Shown: positions 8,486 to 17,910 of the stretch, piece by piece
Layout of the letters: every line of letters starts with the position of its first letter
How positions within the stretch are numbered: the first letter of the stretch is position 1
Source of the DNA: Undibacterium umbellatum
GTDB taxonomy: Bacteria > Pseudomonadota > Gammaproteobacteria > Burkholderiales > Burkholderiaceae_D
Reading direction: 5' to 3'
NCBI RefSeq assembly: GCF_014284125.1
Contig: NZ_JACOFX010000002.1
Location: 620,001 to 684,000 of the forward strand
DNA length: 64,000 nucleotides
Notes under the pieces: model-generated
Seen by the model: only the letters and a program-made list of their open reading frames with translations
What the model was told of the DNA's origin: nothing
Database searches by the model: none
Translations under genes and position numbers: made by a program

Positions 8486-10761
8486 ATAAGCAGATAAACA
8501 GCGCAATGCCAGCAGAAGTCAGCTCACCGACCCGCCGGGACTTTTTGCGCATGTCGGCATTTACTGGAGGTGGCCTGGTATTGGCTTACCTGGGTGCTGG
8601 CGACAGTGCACTGGCCCAGATCAGCAAACCTGCTGCCTCAGCAACTAATGCAGCAGACTTTGTCCCGCATGCCTTGATACGCATAGGCAGTGACGGCACG
8701 GTGACCCTGGTTTCCAAACAGCCAGAGATAGGGCAGGGCATCAAGACTTCGTTGCCTATGGTGATAGCCGAAGAGCTGGAAGTGAACTGGAAAGATGTGC
8801 GCGTCATCCAGGGTGACCTTAATCCTGCCTACGGCAGCCAGGGCGCTGGTGGTTCGACTTCCACGCCAACCAATTACAATGAATTCCGTCGCCTGGGTGC
8901 TACGGCGCGCACCATGCTCCTTAGTGCCGCTGCGCAGACCTGGGATGTGCCAGCTTCTGAATGCCATGCGGCTGAGAGTGCTATACACCATGCGGCCAGC
9001 AATCGCAAACTGACATACGCAGCGCTGGCTGCCAAGGCTGCCACATTGCCTGTGCCAGATGTCAAGGATGTCAAACTCAAAGACCCAGCGCAATTCAAGC
9101 TGCTGGGTACGCGCGTAGGCGGCGTTGATAATCCATCCATCGTCAGTGGCAAACCGCTGTTTGGCATTGATGTGAAATTGCCCGGCATGTTGTATGCCGT
9201 GTATGAAAAATGCCCGGTTTTTGGTGGCAAGGTGGTCAGCGCCAATCTCGACCATATCAAGACCCTGCCAGGCGTCAAAGATGCCTTTGTCATTGAAGGC
9301 ACGGACAATCTGCGCGGCCTCATGCCTGGTGTCGCGATTATTGCCGAGACCACCTGGGCCGCTTTTAGCGCCCGCAAGCAGCTGGATATCAAGTGGGACG
9401 AGGGCAAGGGCGCTACTGAAAGCTGGGCCGGTTTTGCTGAGCAAGCAAAAAAACTTTCTACCCAGTCAGGCACTACTACTTTGCGCAAGGATGGTGATGT
9501 TGCAGCCGCCATGGGCAAAGCCGCCAAGACGGTGGAAGCTGCCTACACTTACGCTTTCATCTCGCATGCCAGCATGGAGCCACAGAATTGCACGGCAGCC
9601 TACAATGCCAAAGACAGCAGCCTGGAAATCTGGGCACCAACCCAGTTGCCTGAGTCTGGCCAGAATCTGGTCGCTGAAGTCCTGGCCATGCCCAAGGATA
9701 AAATCAAGCTGCACATCATTCGCAGTGGCGGCGGCTTTGGCCGTCGCTTGAGTTCGGACTTTATCGTCGAGGCAGCAGCGATTGCCAAACGCGTCAATGC
9801 GCCTGTCAAACTGACTTGGTCGCGTGAAGATGATATGCGGCATGATCATTTCCGCGCAGGTGGCTTTCATTTCTTGCGCGGTGCAGTGGATGACAAGGGC
9901 AAGCTCAGCGCCTGGCATAATCACTTCGTAAGCTTTGGTAATAAGGTTACAAGAGATGGCAAGCCGCAATTGCAGGCGGGCAGTGGTGCCAGTTTGTCAG
10001 GCGATGAATTCCCCGGTCGGTGGCTGGACAATTGCCTGCTGGAGCAGACGCTGATGGAGTGCAATATTCCCATGGGCCCATGGCGAGCACCGGGCAGCAA
10101 TGTGTTTGCATGGGTGTTCCATAGCTTTATTGATGAGCTGGCACATGCAGCAGGGCGTGACCCTTTACAGTTCCGCCTTGATATCCTTGGCGATAAAGAA
10201 ATCGTGCCAGGCACAGGTGAGCGCGGCCAGCCCTATCATGTTGGCCGCATGAAGCGTGTGTTACAGGAAGCTGCTACCAGAGCAGACTGGGGTAAAAAGA
10301 AGTTCCCGCGTGGGCAGGGGCAGGGCATCGCTTTCCATTTCAGTCATCGTGGTTATATTGCCGAGGTGGCTGAAGTCACGGTCAGCAAGCAGGGTGAGCT
10401 CAAGGTTGACAGAGTGGTCGTGGTCACCGATATCGGTTCGCAGATCGTCAACCTTAGCGGTGCAGAACATCAGGTACAGGGATCAGTTTTGGATGGCATC
10501 AGTACCTTGATGTATCCTGAGCTTGATATTCAGCGTGGTCGCGTTGTGCAGGGTAATTTTAATGAATACTCCTTGCTGCGCATCAAGGATGGTTATACCA
10601 AGGTGGAGGCCCACTTCCTGAAGACGGATTTTCCTGTGACGGGGCTGGGTGAGCCCGCCTTTCCGCCGGTGGCACCAGCTATCTGCAATGCGATTTTTGC
10701 GGCGACAGGCAAGCGGGTCAGGCAGTTGCCGTTGACGCATACGGATTTGAGTTGGAGTTGA
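8482..10761 (+). CDS. Molybdopterin-binding aldehyde/isoquinoline oxidoreductase large subunit (IorB-like), Tat-exported
   Basis: 759-residue catalytic subunit of an aldehyde oxidase/xanthine dehydrogenase-type enzyme using molybdenum cofactor. A twin-arginine signal ([15 protein letters not shown], Arg18-Arg19) followed by a hydrophobic stretch predicts Tat export, and its partner rides along. MoCo motifs include [23 protein letters not shown], the repeated glycine-rich loop SQGAGGST and the C-terminal [13 protein letters not shown] with the catalytic Glu. It sits behind the Fe-S subunit with 4-bp overlap. Real substrate (aldehyde or N-heterocycle) cannot be told. A membrane-bound cytochrome c subunit, often third in such operons, is absent here. 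Confidence 0.93.
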   Translation: MNKQINSAMPAEVSSPTRRDFLRMSAFTGGGLVLAYLGAGDSALAQISKPAASATNAADFVPHALIRIGSDGTVTLVSKQPEIGQGIKTSLPMVIAEELEVNWKDVRVIQGDLNPAYGSQGAGGSTSTPTNYNEFRRLGATARTMLLSAAAQTWDVPASECHAAESAIHHAASNRKLTYAALAAKAATLPVPDVKDVKLKDPAQFKLLGTRVGGVDNPSIVSGKPLFGIDVKLPGMLYAVYEKCPVFGGKVVSANLDHIKTLPGVKDAFVIEGTDNLRGLMPGVAIIAETTWAAFSARKQLDIKWDEGKGATESWAGFAEQAKKLSTQSGTTTLRKDGDVAAAMGKAAKTVEAAYTYAFISHASMEPQNCTAAYNAKDSSLEIWAPTQLPESGQNLVAEVLAMPKDKIKLHIIRSGGGFGRRLSSDFIVEAAAIAKRVNAPVKLTWSREDDMRHDHFRAGGFHFLRGAVDDKGKLSAWHNHFVSFGNKVTRDGKPQLQAGSGASLSGDEFPGRWLDNCLLEQTLMECNIPMGPWRAPGSNVFAWVFHSFIDELAHAAGRDPLQFRLDILGDKEIVPGTGERGQPYHVGRMKRVLQEAATRADWGKKKFPRGQGQGIAFHFSHRGYIAEVAEVTVSKQGELKVDRVVVVTDIGSQIVNLSGAEHQVQGSVLDGISTLMYPELDIQRGRVVQGNFNEYSLLRIKDGYTKVEAHFLKTDFPVTGLGEPAFPPVAPAICNAIFAATGKRVRQLPLTHTDLSWS

Positions 10762-10845
10762 TTTAATGAGGATGTAATGTGTGTTTCTCGTAGGTTGGGC
10801 CGGGCCTCGCTGGGCAACGGTTCACCAGCCCACTCTATATCTACC

Positions 10846-11496
10846 TCAACTCTCCATCCCATACCGCAACTTCAACTGCCGTGAAATCCGTCTCATCAAC
10901 AAAGTCAGCGGATAACAAAAACAAAAAAAGAACAGGCAGGCATACAAATAAATCGGCAGCATCAAACGCGTGTTACCGGTCGCATTGATGACTGTATTGC
11001 AGCGGCTGACCAGTTCGCTGACACCGATGATGGATGCGGTGCTCGATGCCATGACGATGATGAGCGCATAGCTGGTCCAGCTGGGAATGAACAGGAAGGC
11101 GGTGTGATGATTGCCCTTCTTCCATTCATCCATGGCTATCGTAAGGTTATCACTGGTGAAGCCGATGACGGCGATCGCCAAAGCCAACGCAGCCTTGATC
11201 CATACCGGAAAGCTGATGATGGTCTTGAAATAAGGCAGCAAGATCTCGGATGGCAGCATGAAGGCCAGGTAAAATTGGAAGACGATAGTGGGAATGCTGC
11301 GTGAAAATTCTGTTGCTACCAGGCTGGCTTTGACGCGGCGCGGATGACTTGATAATCTCAATGACGCCAGCGCCCAGCCTATGCCAGTACCTATGACCAT
11401 GGCGACGATGGAGATCCAGATATTCATGGCAAAGCCACCCAGCAGGTACGGTGTCCAGGTCAGCAAGTGCTGGAAGATTTCTGTGGTTTCCATCAT
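10846..11496 (-). CDS. Polar amino-acid-type ABC transporter permease
   Basis: 216-residue inner-membrane protein of the HisM/GlnP permease family with about five hydrophobic segments. The region EFSRSIPTIVFQFYLAF resembles the 'RgtP' entry motif of these permeases, and TASIIGVSELVSRCN is close to the family's 'S.iGv.el' loop. It overlaps the end of the upstream fusion gene by 4 bp and is the last gene of the operon, convergent with the IorB-like gene. It would form a heterodimer with the permease half of the fusion protein. No ATP-binding subunit is encoded in the operon or anywhere near it. Confidence 0.85.
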   Translation of the reverse strand: MMETTEIFQHLLTWTPYLLGGFAMNIWISIVAMVIGTGIGWALASLRLSSHPRRVKASLVATEFSRSIPTIVFQFYLAFMLPSEILLPYFKTIISFPVWIKAALALAIAVIGFTSDNLTIAMDEWKKGNHHTAFLFIPSWTSYALIIVMASSTASIIGVSELVSRCNTVINATGNTRLMLPIYLYACLFFFCFCYPLTLLMRRISRQLKLRYGMES

Positions 11497-13127
11497 GCGA
11501 CCCTCGCCAGGATTTTTTGTTCGAGCTGGCGTATAACACGTACGACGGCAAAGATGATCAATAAGAAGGTCAAGAGCAGGGCATTCATCATGACGCCGAC
11601 ATTGCCGCGTTCGTTGATGATGGAAGTGGTGGCCGACAACAATTCAGGTACGGCAACGGCAGACGCCATCATGGTGGCTTTGGAGACGTTGATGAGAGAA
11701 GCCGTGACTGAGCCGCTGGCCAGCCTGGCTATCTGTGAAGTATTGGCAAAGTGTAGGCGGAATTCGCCATGCTGTAAACGGTAGGCGCTAGCTGCATCCA
11801 GCAAGGCGGTCATGACACCCGCACCGGTATACACACTGAGGCAAAACACCACCACGCCAAACGCTGGCAGTGCTATGCCAGCAGATTCACTGAGTATGGC
11901 ACCTACACCAAACAACAACAGATACATGCACAGCAGCGGCGGCGTCATGCGGCTTACCGTTCCCAGCAAGCGTGCGGTGGCCGACAAAAACCATGTTCTC
12001 GACTCTGCAAACACCGCGCCCGCCCAGCCCAGCAAGAGACTGCAAGTGATGCACAAGATGGTCAGCACCAGCGTCACCAGCAAACCAAAAAAGAACTGGC
12101 GGCGGTCAAAGCTGTCATATACGAGTGTCAGGTTGATACCAGTGGTTTCATTGAGCCATAAACCAAGTTGCGCCAGACCACCCACATCTGTCGATGTCAG
12201 GAAAACCGGATTGCGGCATTCTGCGCGCCAGCTACCGTCTGCCAAGCGTCGGCAATAAGCTGCGCCGTCGGCATCATCCTTCTGCCACAAGGTGCTGGTA
12301 TCTGCCAGGAATTTGGATGAAGGAATATTCCACGCTTTTTCTCTCTCCAATAAAAAGCCATTGCGATGCCAGTCGGCGACGATATCGCCGAGTTTTTTTT
12401 CAAATTCCGTGCCTTTTTCACTCTTGCTGATGGCCATCGCCCAAGGTGTATTCAAGGTTGGTGGCAATGGCGCTTTATAACCCTTCCATTCTGGATTTGC
12501 CAGGTCATTAATGACGGCGGTATTGTCGAACAGATAACCTATGCAGCGCCCGTCCTTGACAGCCAGTTTGGCATCCCTGGCATTGTTATACATCTGCAAT
12601 TCCATCAGGTAGCGTTGTTGCATGAGGCGGTTGAAGTAAGAGCCCTGGGTGGCACACACTAGCTGGCCACGGGTGTCTGCCCAGTCCTTGATATTTGCCG
12701 TCGGCGGCATGAACAGGGTGACGCCGGATGCATAATAATTGGGTTCTATCATGGTCACGATCTGGCGGCGTTCTGCCGTGTCTCCAGTCGTGGCAAGAAC
12801 CAGGTCTATCACACCTTCCTGCAATTTTTGCAGGCGGTTGCTGCCGGTGACACTGACTTTTCGCAGTTGGACACCCAGGCGTTTGGCGATATCGGCCGCC
12901 AGATCATGTTCGAAACCTTCAGGCATACCGTTGGCATCAAGCATGCCAAAAGGTGGGTAGTCAGTTTTGACGCCGACGATGATGGCACCGCGCTCATGTA
13001 TCAACGCTAGCCTTTCACTGGCAGCCGGGGTTTTTACTGTTTGTGCCTGTGCAGCAGTCATGAAGAAACTCATGAACAAAAACAAAAGAGTCCGGCTGCA
13101 ATATGATTTTATTCTTGAATACTTCAT
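11493..13127 (-). CDS. Solute-binding protein fused to ABC permease
   Basis: 544 residues with three parts. First a signal sequence (about 1-28, ending AQAQ); then a family-3 solute-binding domain (GAIIVGVKTDYPPFG, GFEHDLAADIAKRLGV, GVIDLVLATTGDTAERR) of about 240 residues; then, after a short linker, a permease domain of about 190 residues with several membrane segments (FFFGLLVTLVLTILCITCSL, MTPPLLCMYLLLFGVGAIL). Such SBP-permease fusions are known in Gram-positive GlnP but are uncommon in proteobacteria. Start at 13127 (MKYSRIKSY) rather than the open-frame start 13214, which would place 29 residues before the signal peptide and overlap the methyltransferase gene. Followed with 4-bp overlap by the second permease. 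Confidence 0.85.
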   Translation of the reverse strand: MKYSRIKSYCSRTLLFLFMSFFMTAAQAQTVKTPAASERLALIHERGAIIVGVKTDYPPFGMLDANGMPEGFEHDLAADIAKRLGVQLRKVSVTGSNRLQKLQEGVIDLVLATTGDTAERRQIVTMIEPNYYASGVTLFMPPTANIKDWADTRGQLVCATQGSYFNRLMQQRYLMELQMYNNARDAKLAVKDGRCIGYLFDNTAVINDLANPEWKGYKAPLPPTLNTPWAMAISKSEKGTEFEKKLGDIVADWHRNGFLLEREKAWNIPSSKFLADTSTLWQKDDADGAAYCRRLADGSWRAECRNPVFLTSTDVGGLAQLGLWLNETTGINLTLVYDSFDRRQFFFGLLVTLVLTILCITCSLLLGWAGAVFAESRTWFLSATARLLGTVSRMTPPLLCMYLLLFGVGAILSESAGIALPAFGVVVFCLSVYTGAGVMTALLDAASAYRLQHGEFRLHFANTSQIARLASGSVTASLINVSKATMMASAVAVPELLSATTSIINERGNVGVMMNALLLTFLLIIFAVVRVIRQLEQKILARVA

Positions 13128-13143
13128 GGTTTTTGATTCACGT

Positions 13144-13977
13144 TTATACCGGCACAGCAACAGCGCGTATGCCATAACCCAGAGTAGCCGGCAGCAAGGG
13201 TAGCAGGGCCTCATCCAGCTTACCCAGTAAATCTGACTGGGTAATCATCCATTCTGGCAGCAGGCTTTCTGGCGCCAGGGCGGTGATCGTGAAACCTGCC
13301 TCCTGCAACTCTGCACGCAAGCCAGCGACAGAATACAGATGATAGAAAAACTGGTGAGCCTGCTTGTCTATGTTGCGGGTGAAGAAAATATTACCAGGCT
13401 CTTTTTGCGTATCGCGCGCCTTTCCGGTCACACGTTGCCAGTACGCAGTGAACAGTTCAAAGGGGCGACGCCGAAAGATGCAGGGGACGCTGAGAACGAG
13501 TTTTCCTTCTGGACGTATCAAGCCGCGCAATTGCCTGAGCGTGGCTATCCTGGCTGAATGATCACCGATATGGCTGAGGACACCGAACATTAACATGATC
13601 ATGTCATAGTCGCCCTGGGCATTGAGCTTTTCTGCTTCGCCATCGAACAGGCGTATGCGTGCAGCATGGGGGTGATCTTGCAAAAAGCGCGACAGCTCGG
13701 CAATCGCCGCATGGGAAATATCATATGCCGTCAGCCTTGCATCGGTCTGTTGTAGCAGGGGTAGTGCATAGCGGCCATTGCCACAACCAAAATCGAGAAT
13801 GTCTCTTGCTTCTTTTGCGCCGTTCTCAAACAGAAAATGCAGTGTGCTTTGATTCGGCTTGGGATAACGCTTTTCGTACTCGTGGCTGGTGTAATAGCGG
13901 TCATACAGATCCGTCATCGCCTCAGTGATTTGATGATTGTCACGGATAGGTACTGGCAAATTTTCTTTCACAAGCAT
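13144..13977 (-). CDS. Class I SAM-dependent methyltransferase
   Basis: 277 residues from the ATG at 13977, which overlaps the end of the preceding solute-binding gene by 10 bp. The SAM-binding motif I is clear (DILDFGCGNGRYALPLL), with an acidic residue after the next strand (LTAYDISHAAI) and motif post-I DYDMIMLMFGVLSHI. No membrane segment or signal is present, so it acts in the cytoplasm. Its substrate is unknown. It lies between two transporter genes in a signalling-type operon, an odd place for a small-molecule methyltransferase; a role in modifying a signal or receptor is only speculation. Confidence 0.85.
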   Translation of the reverse strand: MLVKENLPVPIRDNHQITEAMTDLYDRYYTSHEYEKRYPKPNQSTLHFLFENGAKEARDILDFGCGNGRYALPLLQQTDARLTAYDISHAAIAELSRFLQDHPHAARIRLFDGEAEKLNAQGDYDMIMLMFGVLSHIGDHSARIATLRQLRGLIRPEGKLVLSVPCIFRRRPFELFTAYWQRVTGKARDTQKEPGNIFFTRNIDKQAHQFFYHLYSVAGLRAELQEAGFTITALAPESLLPEWMITQSDLLGKLDEALLPLLPATLGYGIRAVAVPV

Positions 13978-14855
13978 TCTTTCGGTGTACTTGGGCTGAT
14001 ACTGTCGCCACACAACCATTTATTATCGACTTTTTTGTTCCAGATCTTATGCTTGTCATTGAGGAAGCGTGAAGGTGGTATAGCCCATGATTTTTCGACT
14101 TGTTGCAAATACCCACTCCTGTGCCAGTTGATAATGGTTTTTGAAAGGTATTTTTCAAGCTCGCCACCGCGTTCTGTCGGTGCGATGGCAATCGACCAGG
14201 GCGAGGTAAAGATGGTTGTCATGGGCATGACAAAATCATTGGCCCATTCTGGCGCCCGCAACATGGCGGCGATAGACATATCGTCATACACCAGGGCAGC
14301 ACAGCGACCATCGCGCAATGCTTGTTTAGACCTGTCATTCGAATACAGCGCAACTACGTCAGCGCCATAAGTTACCGTCACCTGACGATTATAGAATGCG
14401 CCACGACGACTGCATACGCGGCGGTTTTTCAAGTCAGTCCATTCCTTGAAGTTCTCGGTTTTGCGCGTCAGCAGATTGACGCCAGAACTGTAGTAATGGG
14501 GTGTGATCAGGTTAAGTTCTTTTTGCCTTTCCAGCGTATCTGTCAGGGTGGCAATCAGGATATCGACCTGGCCATGCTTGACTGCATCAATCCGTTCAGC
14601 CGTCAAAACGCCTACCAGTTCCAGTTTTACGCCCAGGTCATTGGCGATACTTTGAGCAAGATCAGGTTCCATGCCGACGATCTTGCCGCTGGCATTATCC
14701 TGGAAACCCCACAATAGTACGTCTTTTTTGACGCCAACGATGAGTTTGCCACGCTGCTTGATTTCTGCCAGGCTGGTCGCCTGCGCGCCCATGCTTAGCA
14801 TAAAAAAGGTGCTGCACAATACCAGGCTAAAGATGGTGGATTTGGAGGTCATCAT
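13968..14855 (-). CDS. Periplasmic amino-acid-type solute-binding protein
   Basis: 295-residue family-3 extracellular solute-binding protein with an N-terminal signal peptide (about 27 residues ending MGAQA). Domain signature: RGKLIVGVKKDVLLWGF, GMEPDLAQSIANDLGV, GQVDILIATLTDTLERQ. It is paralogous to the binding domain of the fusion two genes downstream: both end in a similar 'W.IP.S.FL.D....W' tail. Its ATG overlaps the stop of the SpoIIE-type phosphatase gene by 4 bp, so the two are translationally coupled, suggesting that the binding protein feeds information to, or is controlled with, the phosphatase. Confidence 0.88.
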   Translation of the reverse strand: MMTSKSTIFSLVLCSTFFMLSMGAQATSLAEIKQRGKLIVGVKKDVLLWGFQDNASGKIVGMEPDLAQSIANDLGVKLELVGVLTAERIDAVKHGQVDILIATLTDTLERQKELNLITPHYYSSGVNLLTRKTENFKEWTDLKNRRVCSRRGAFYNRQVTVTYGADVVALYSNDRSKQALRDGRCAALVYDDMSIAAMLRAPEWANDFVMPMTTIFTSPWSIAIAPTERGGELEKYLSKTIINWHRSGYLQQVEKSWAIPPSRFLNDKHKIWNKKVDNKWLCGDSISPSTPKECL

Positions 14856-16927
14856 GATGCCTGCTGATCTGCTTGTGGTTGATTATCGACCACACTGGTT
14901 TTTGAAAAATGAAAGTGTAGTGCAACGCAAGTAATATCATCTGATTGAGGCGCGCCATTGGCGTGGAGGTCAACATCGGCGACGGTCCGGTTGACGGCTT
15001 CATTGACATCAGTAATGGGACGGTTTTCAAATAATGGTGGCAAGCGTTCTGGCGTGTATTCTTCATTTTGCGGGTTAAAAGCTTCGGTTACGCCATCGGT
15101 GTACATCAGCACATAGTCACCAGCTTGCAGCTGTATTGTTTTTTGTGCGAATGGTATGCCATCCATGATACCAAGTGCGCTGCCTCCCGTCATAGGCAGA
15201 AATTCTGTGCTGCCATCCATGTGTACCAGCAGCGGTGGCGGGTGGCCGCCATTGACATACGTAAAACTGCCCGTTGCAGGATCCAGCACCGCGTAGAACG
15301 TGGTGACGAAGATACATTCATCATTGTCTTCTGCCAGTATGTCATTGGCGATGGCAATGATCTCGCCAGGTTCGCTGGCATTGCGTGTTGCAGTGGCACG
15401 TATCAGGGTTTTCGATACCATGCCGAACAGGGCTGCTGGTACTCCCTTGCCACTCACGTCTGCCACGACTATACCTATCTTGCCATTACCAAGGGAGAAG
15501 TGGTCATAAAAGTCACCCCCCACTTCCTTGGCTGAGCGCATGATGCCCCATAAGGAGAACTCTTTTTCATTGGGCCAGTGGCGTGGCAGGATGGATAGCT
15601 GCATATTGGCCGCAATATCAAGCTCCTGCCTGATACCCACCAGTTGCAGGCTTTCCTTGAATGCTTGCGAAATGGTTTCAAACCAGGGCTTCCAGGTGCC
15701 GGGCACTACCGGTATAGGGGCAGGGGTGAACTGGCTTTCTTTTGCGATATGTGCCACCAGCTTGGATGCAGGCGAAATGAATTCGCGTGTAGTCACATAA
15801 TAAGTGACGACCATCAACAGCGTCAGGCCCAGTATCACCAGCAACATGATGGGGCCGCGTTCCCATAAGAGATTTTTCCAGATCTGGTTCTTGGGAACGA
15901 CATACACCAATTGCCAGGGGGCCGAGATAAAGGGATGACGTATCAGGAGGTAGTCGCCAATTTCTACGGCCTGATTGGCGGCTGTGTCGACCAGGCGACG
16001 GCCATCTTTAAGTATGCCCGCTGGCATAACTTTATCCAGTTTTTGTGTAGTTTGTACTTCAAGGGCATTGGCATACGCTACCGGGTGAGCTACTACTTCG
16101 CCATAGGCATCAACCAGGAAGGCTGTGCCTGGCGTGTAAGCAAAATCACTGTTGATTCGATTGAGGTAATCCAGGCTGGTATCTATGGATACCACGCCAC
16201 GGAACTGGCCTTTATGATACACCGGCGCTGCTGTTGGTACGAGTAAACCACTGGACGTGCCACCGTAGTACACGGGTGCCCAGTATTTTTCGCCAGTGGG
16301 ATTTCTCTCTGGTGTGCCCATGAGCCATGCCTGGCTTTGATATACTTGCTCACTATGCGGACGTTTGGCTGCATCCATCCAGGGGTAGGTGTTGGAAAAA
16401 TTGTCGACCGAGATGTAACGGCTTTCACTGGCATTCGGCAAATTGAAGGCGATGGCCTGGAATACCTGATTCAGGTTCAGAGCCATTTCCAGATCCAGAT
16501 AAAACTCTGGCGTGCGACCTTGCAATTTTCCAATACCGTTCAGATTACCTGTCACATCTTTTTCTGGTGCTTTATCGAGGTCAAAATTGCTTTCTTTCTG
16601 TTCGAGTTTTTTGAAAAGCGGTGAATGTCCGGGATGCGTTTCTGCTTCGCTCAAGCTTGATGGCGCAGTGTCGTAGAAATTGGCCGCCGTGATGCGCATG
16701 GCTTCCAGGCTATCGAGTGAAGAGCGCAAGATGAATTCAATAAATTGTCCATGACGTTCTACATGGCCTTGTATGACCCTGACTTCTTCCGTATGTTTTT
16801 GTCGTATTTGGTACAGGAAGAAACCCATGGTCAACAAGACAATGGCGACATAGGTGAAACCGACCAGACGGTTATAGTTGCGGAAGAAGTTGATATTGTT
16901 GCTGACTGGCGTTGTATTGCTGTGCAT
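14852..16927 (-). CDS. Membrane-anchored Cache-SpoIIE serine phosphatase
   Basis: 691 residues. A transmembrane helix (about 21-41) and a second one (about 358-378) flank a periplasmic Cache-type sensor of about 310 residues, with the usual 'Y.S.....G...V..P' and 'GVVSIDTSLDYL' segments. The cytoplasmic half is a PP2C/SpoIIE phosphatase with the metal-binding residues in GGDFYD (470-475), VADVSGKG (489-494), YTDGVTEAF (609-617) and SDDIT (662-666). Such proteins dephosphorylate a STAS anti-anti-sigma partner in partner-switching systems. It lies 47 bp after an RsbW-like HATPase gene; a STAS protein is encoded at 49461-49772. The ligand could be an amino-acid-like molecule given the adjacent binding proteins. 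Confidence 0.92.
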   Translation of the reverse strand: MHSNTTPVSNNINFFRNYNRLVGFTYVAIVLLTMGFFLYQIRQKHTEEVRVIQGHVERHGQFIEFILRSSLDSLEAMRITAANFYDTAPSSLSEAETHPGHSPLFKKLEQKESNFDLDKAPEKDVTGNLNGIGKLQGRTPEFYLDLEMALNLNQVFQAIAFNLPNASESRYISVDNFSNTYPWMDAAKRPHSEQVYQSQAWLMGTPERNPTGEKYWAPVYYGGTSSGLLVPTAAPVYHKGQFRGVVSIDTSLDYLNRINSDFAYTPGTAFLVDAYGEVVAHPVAYANALEVQTTQKLDKVMPAGILKDGRRLVDTAANQAVEIGDYLLIRHPFISAPWQLVYVVPKNQIWKNLLWERGPIMLLVILGLTLLMVVTYYVTTREFISPASKLVAHIAKESQFTPAPIPVVPGTWKPWFETISQAFKESLQLVGIRQELDIAANMQLSILPRHWPNEKEFSLWGIMRSAKEVGGDFYDHFSLGNGKIGIVVADVSGKGVPAALFGMVSKTLIRATATRNASEPGEIIAIANDILAEDNDECIFVTTFYAVLDPATGSFTYVNGGHPPPLLVHMDGSTEFLPMTGGSALGIMDGIPFAQKTIQLQAGDYVLMYTDGVTEAFNPQNEEYTPERLPPLFENRPITDVNEAVNRTVADVDLHANGAPQSDDITCVALHFHFSKTSVVDNQPQADQQAS

Positions 16928-16974
16928 TTTCTGATCCGGTGAGCGATGGACTGTGTTCTGTTTGCTGAAAATAA

Positions 16975-17418
16975 TCAGGAGGGGAAGCTCTTGCTAAAGC
17001 GGACTTCATTGACGTCGCCATCGCGACGGTAGGCAAAGCTGTCAGCCATCTTTCTGACAAAATGGACGCCAAGGCCACCAATATCACGTTCATCTACGCT
17101 GAGTGTTGTATCTGGCTCGGCGATAGAAAAAGGATCAAAGGCGCGTGCGCTGTCGCGGATGGTCACTTCTACGCCATGCACTATCGTCAGCACGGTGACT
17201 TCAATTTCGCCATTGTCATCGTCGCCATAACCATGCATGACGACATTGGTGAGCAATTCATCCAGCATGAGAATGATGCTATTGACGGTGCGCGCGGGTA
17301 TGTGGCGGCGTTCAGCCCAGCCACGCAAGGCTTCGGTCAGACTTTCTATTTCAGAGATCAAGCCGGGTATGATGTGATGGAATCTGGCTGGTCCCGGCGC
17401 TGTTTCTTCACTGGACAT
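16975..17418 (-). CDS. RsbW/SpoIIAB-like ATP-binding regulator (HATPase)
   Basis: 147 residues, a single GHKL ATPase domain as in anti-sigma factor kinases. The N-box is DELLTNVVMHGY (53-64) with the Mg-coordinating Asn58, then the G1 Asp in TIRDSARAFDP (Asp89) and the G2 loop GGLGVHFVRKMAD (114-126). Such kinases bind a sigma factor or other target and phosphorylate a STAS antagonist. A very strong Shine-Dalgarno (GAGGAGG) precedes the ATG. First gene of the six-gene minus-strand operon. No sigma factor gene is close, so the target is unknown. Confidence 0.9.
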   Translation of the reverse strand: MSSEETAPGPARFHHIIPGLISEIESLTEALRGWAERRHIPARTVNSIILMLDELLTNVVMHGYGDDDNGEIEVTVLTIVHGVEVTIRDSARAFDPFSIAEPDTTLSVDERDIGGLGVHFVRKMADSFAYRRDGDVNEVRFSKSFPS

Positions 17419-17577
17419 CTATGCCTCCTCAAAGACGGTAGTCGACTGTCAACCGGATAATCAGCATCAGGCATGTGCATTAGCACCATGGCACAGTCCG
17501 TTACTACACGCTGAATCTTGCATGCAATGGGATAACGCTGCCTGCATATTCCGCTCACTGTTCTTTTACGACTTCTT

Positions 17578-17607
17578 GCTATACACACAAAGAGGCAATA
17601 TAAACAA
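17578..17607 (-). promoter_or_regulatory. Weak promoter candidate for the RsbW-SpoIIE-ABC operon
   Basis: Minus strand TTGTTT (17607-17602) and TATAGC (17583-17578), spacing 18, about 160 bp before the HATPase start codon. Both boxes match only partly. Confidence 0.3.
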
Positions 17608-17780
17608 GATGGGCATGCATATGGTTAAAAAATGTTAAATATAATGGATGTGAAAAATCGCGAGCAAACTCAGTTTGCTGCAGGAATTTTAGATATTGAT
17701 ACCAACTTCAAAAGCATATCTTGCCTGACAAGACTATTATTCCCGCGCTTGAATTTTTTGTCGATGATTTCTAACGCAAA

Positions 17781-17810
17781 TTAACAGATTTTTCATGTTT
17801 TCTTTATAAT
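17781..17810 (+). promoter_or_regulatory. Sigma70-type promoter of the PKS/NRPS operon
   Basis: TTAACA (17781-17786) and a perfect TATAAT (17805-17810) are separated by 18 bp inside an AT-rich stretch. Transcription would begin near 17817, leaving a leader of about 94 nt before the ATG at 17911. No other convincing promoter is seen until 49.9 kb, so this one probably drives most of the cluster. Confidence 0.6.
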
Positions 17811-17910
17811 TTATTTTATCCATCAATAAGTGTTGTTTGCCTGCATTCATATTGCCGCCTGCTTGGTAGATCGGTTAAACTTTTTACATCGTCTCAGCTG
17901 GTTAAGAACA

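Larger units (their letters stand above)
17419..17910. other. Divergent AT-rich intergenic region before the biosynthetic operon
   Basis: 492 bp without a gene. It is markedly AT-rich in its right half (about 17620-17830), which fits a regulatory region bound by nucleoid proteins. It holds a good plus-strand promoter (17781-17810) and a weak minus-strand one (17578-17607). An open frame could extend the next gene up to 17830 but has no ribosome site. Confidence 0.6.
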
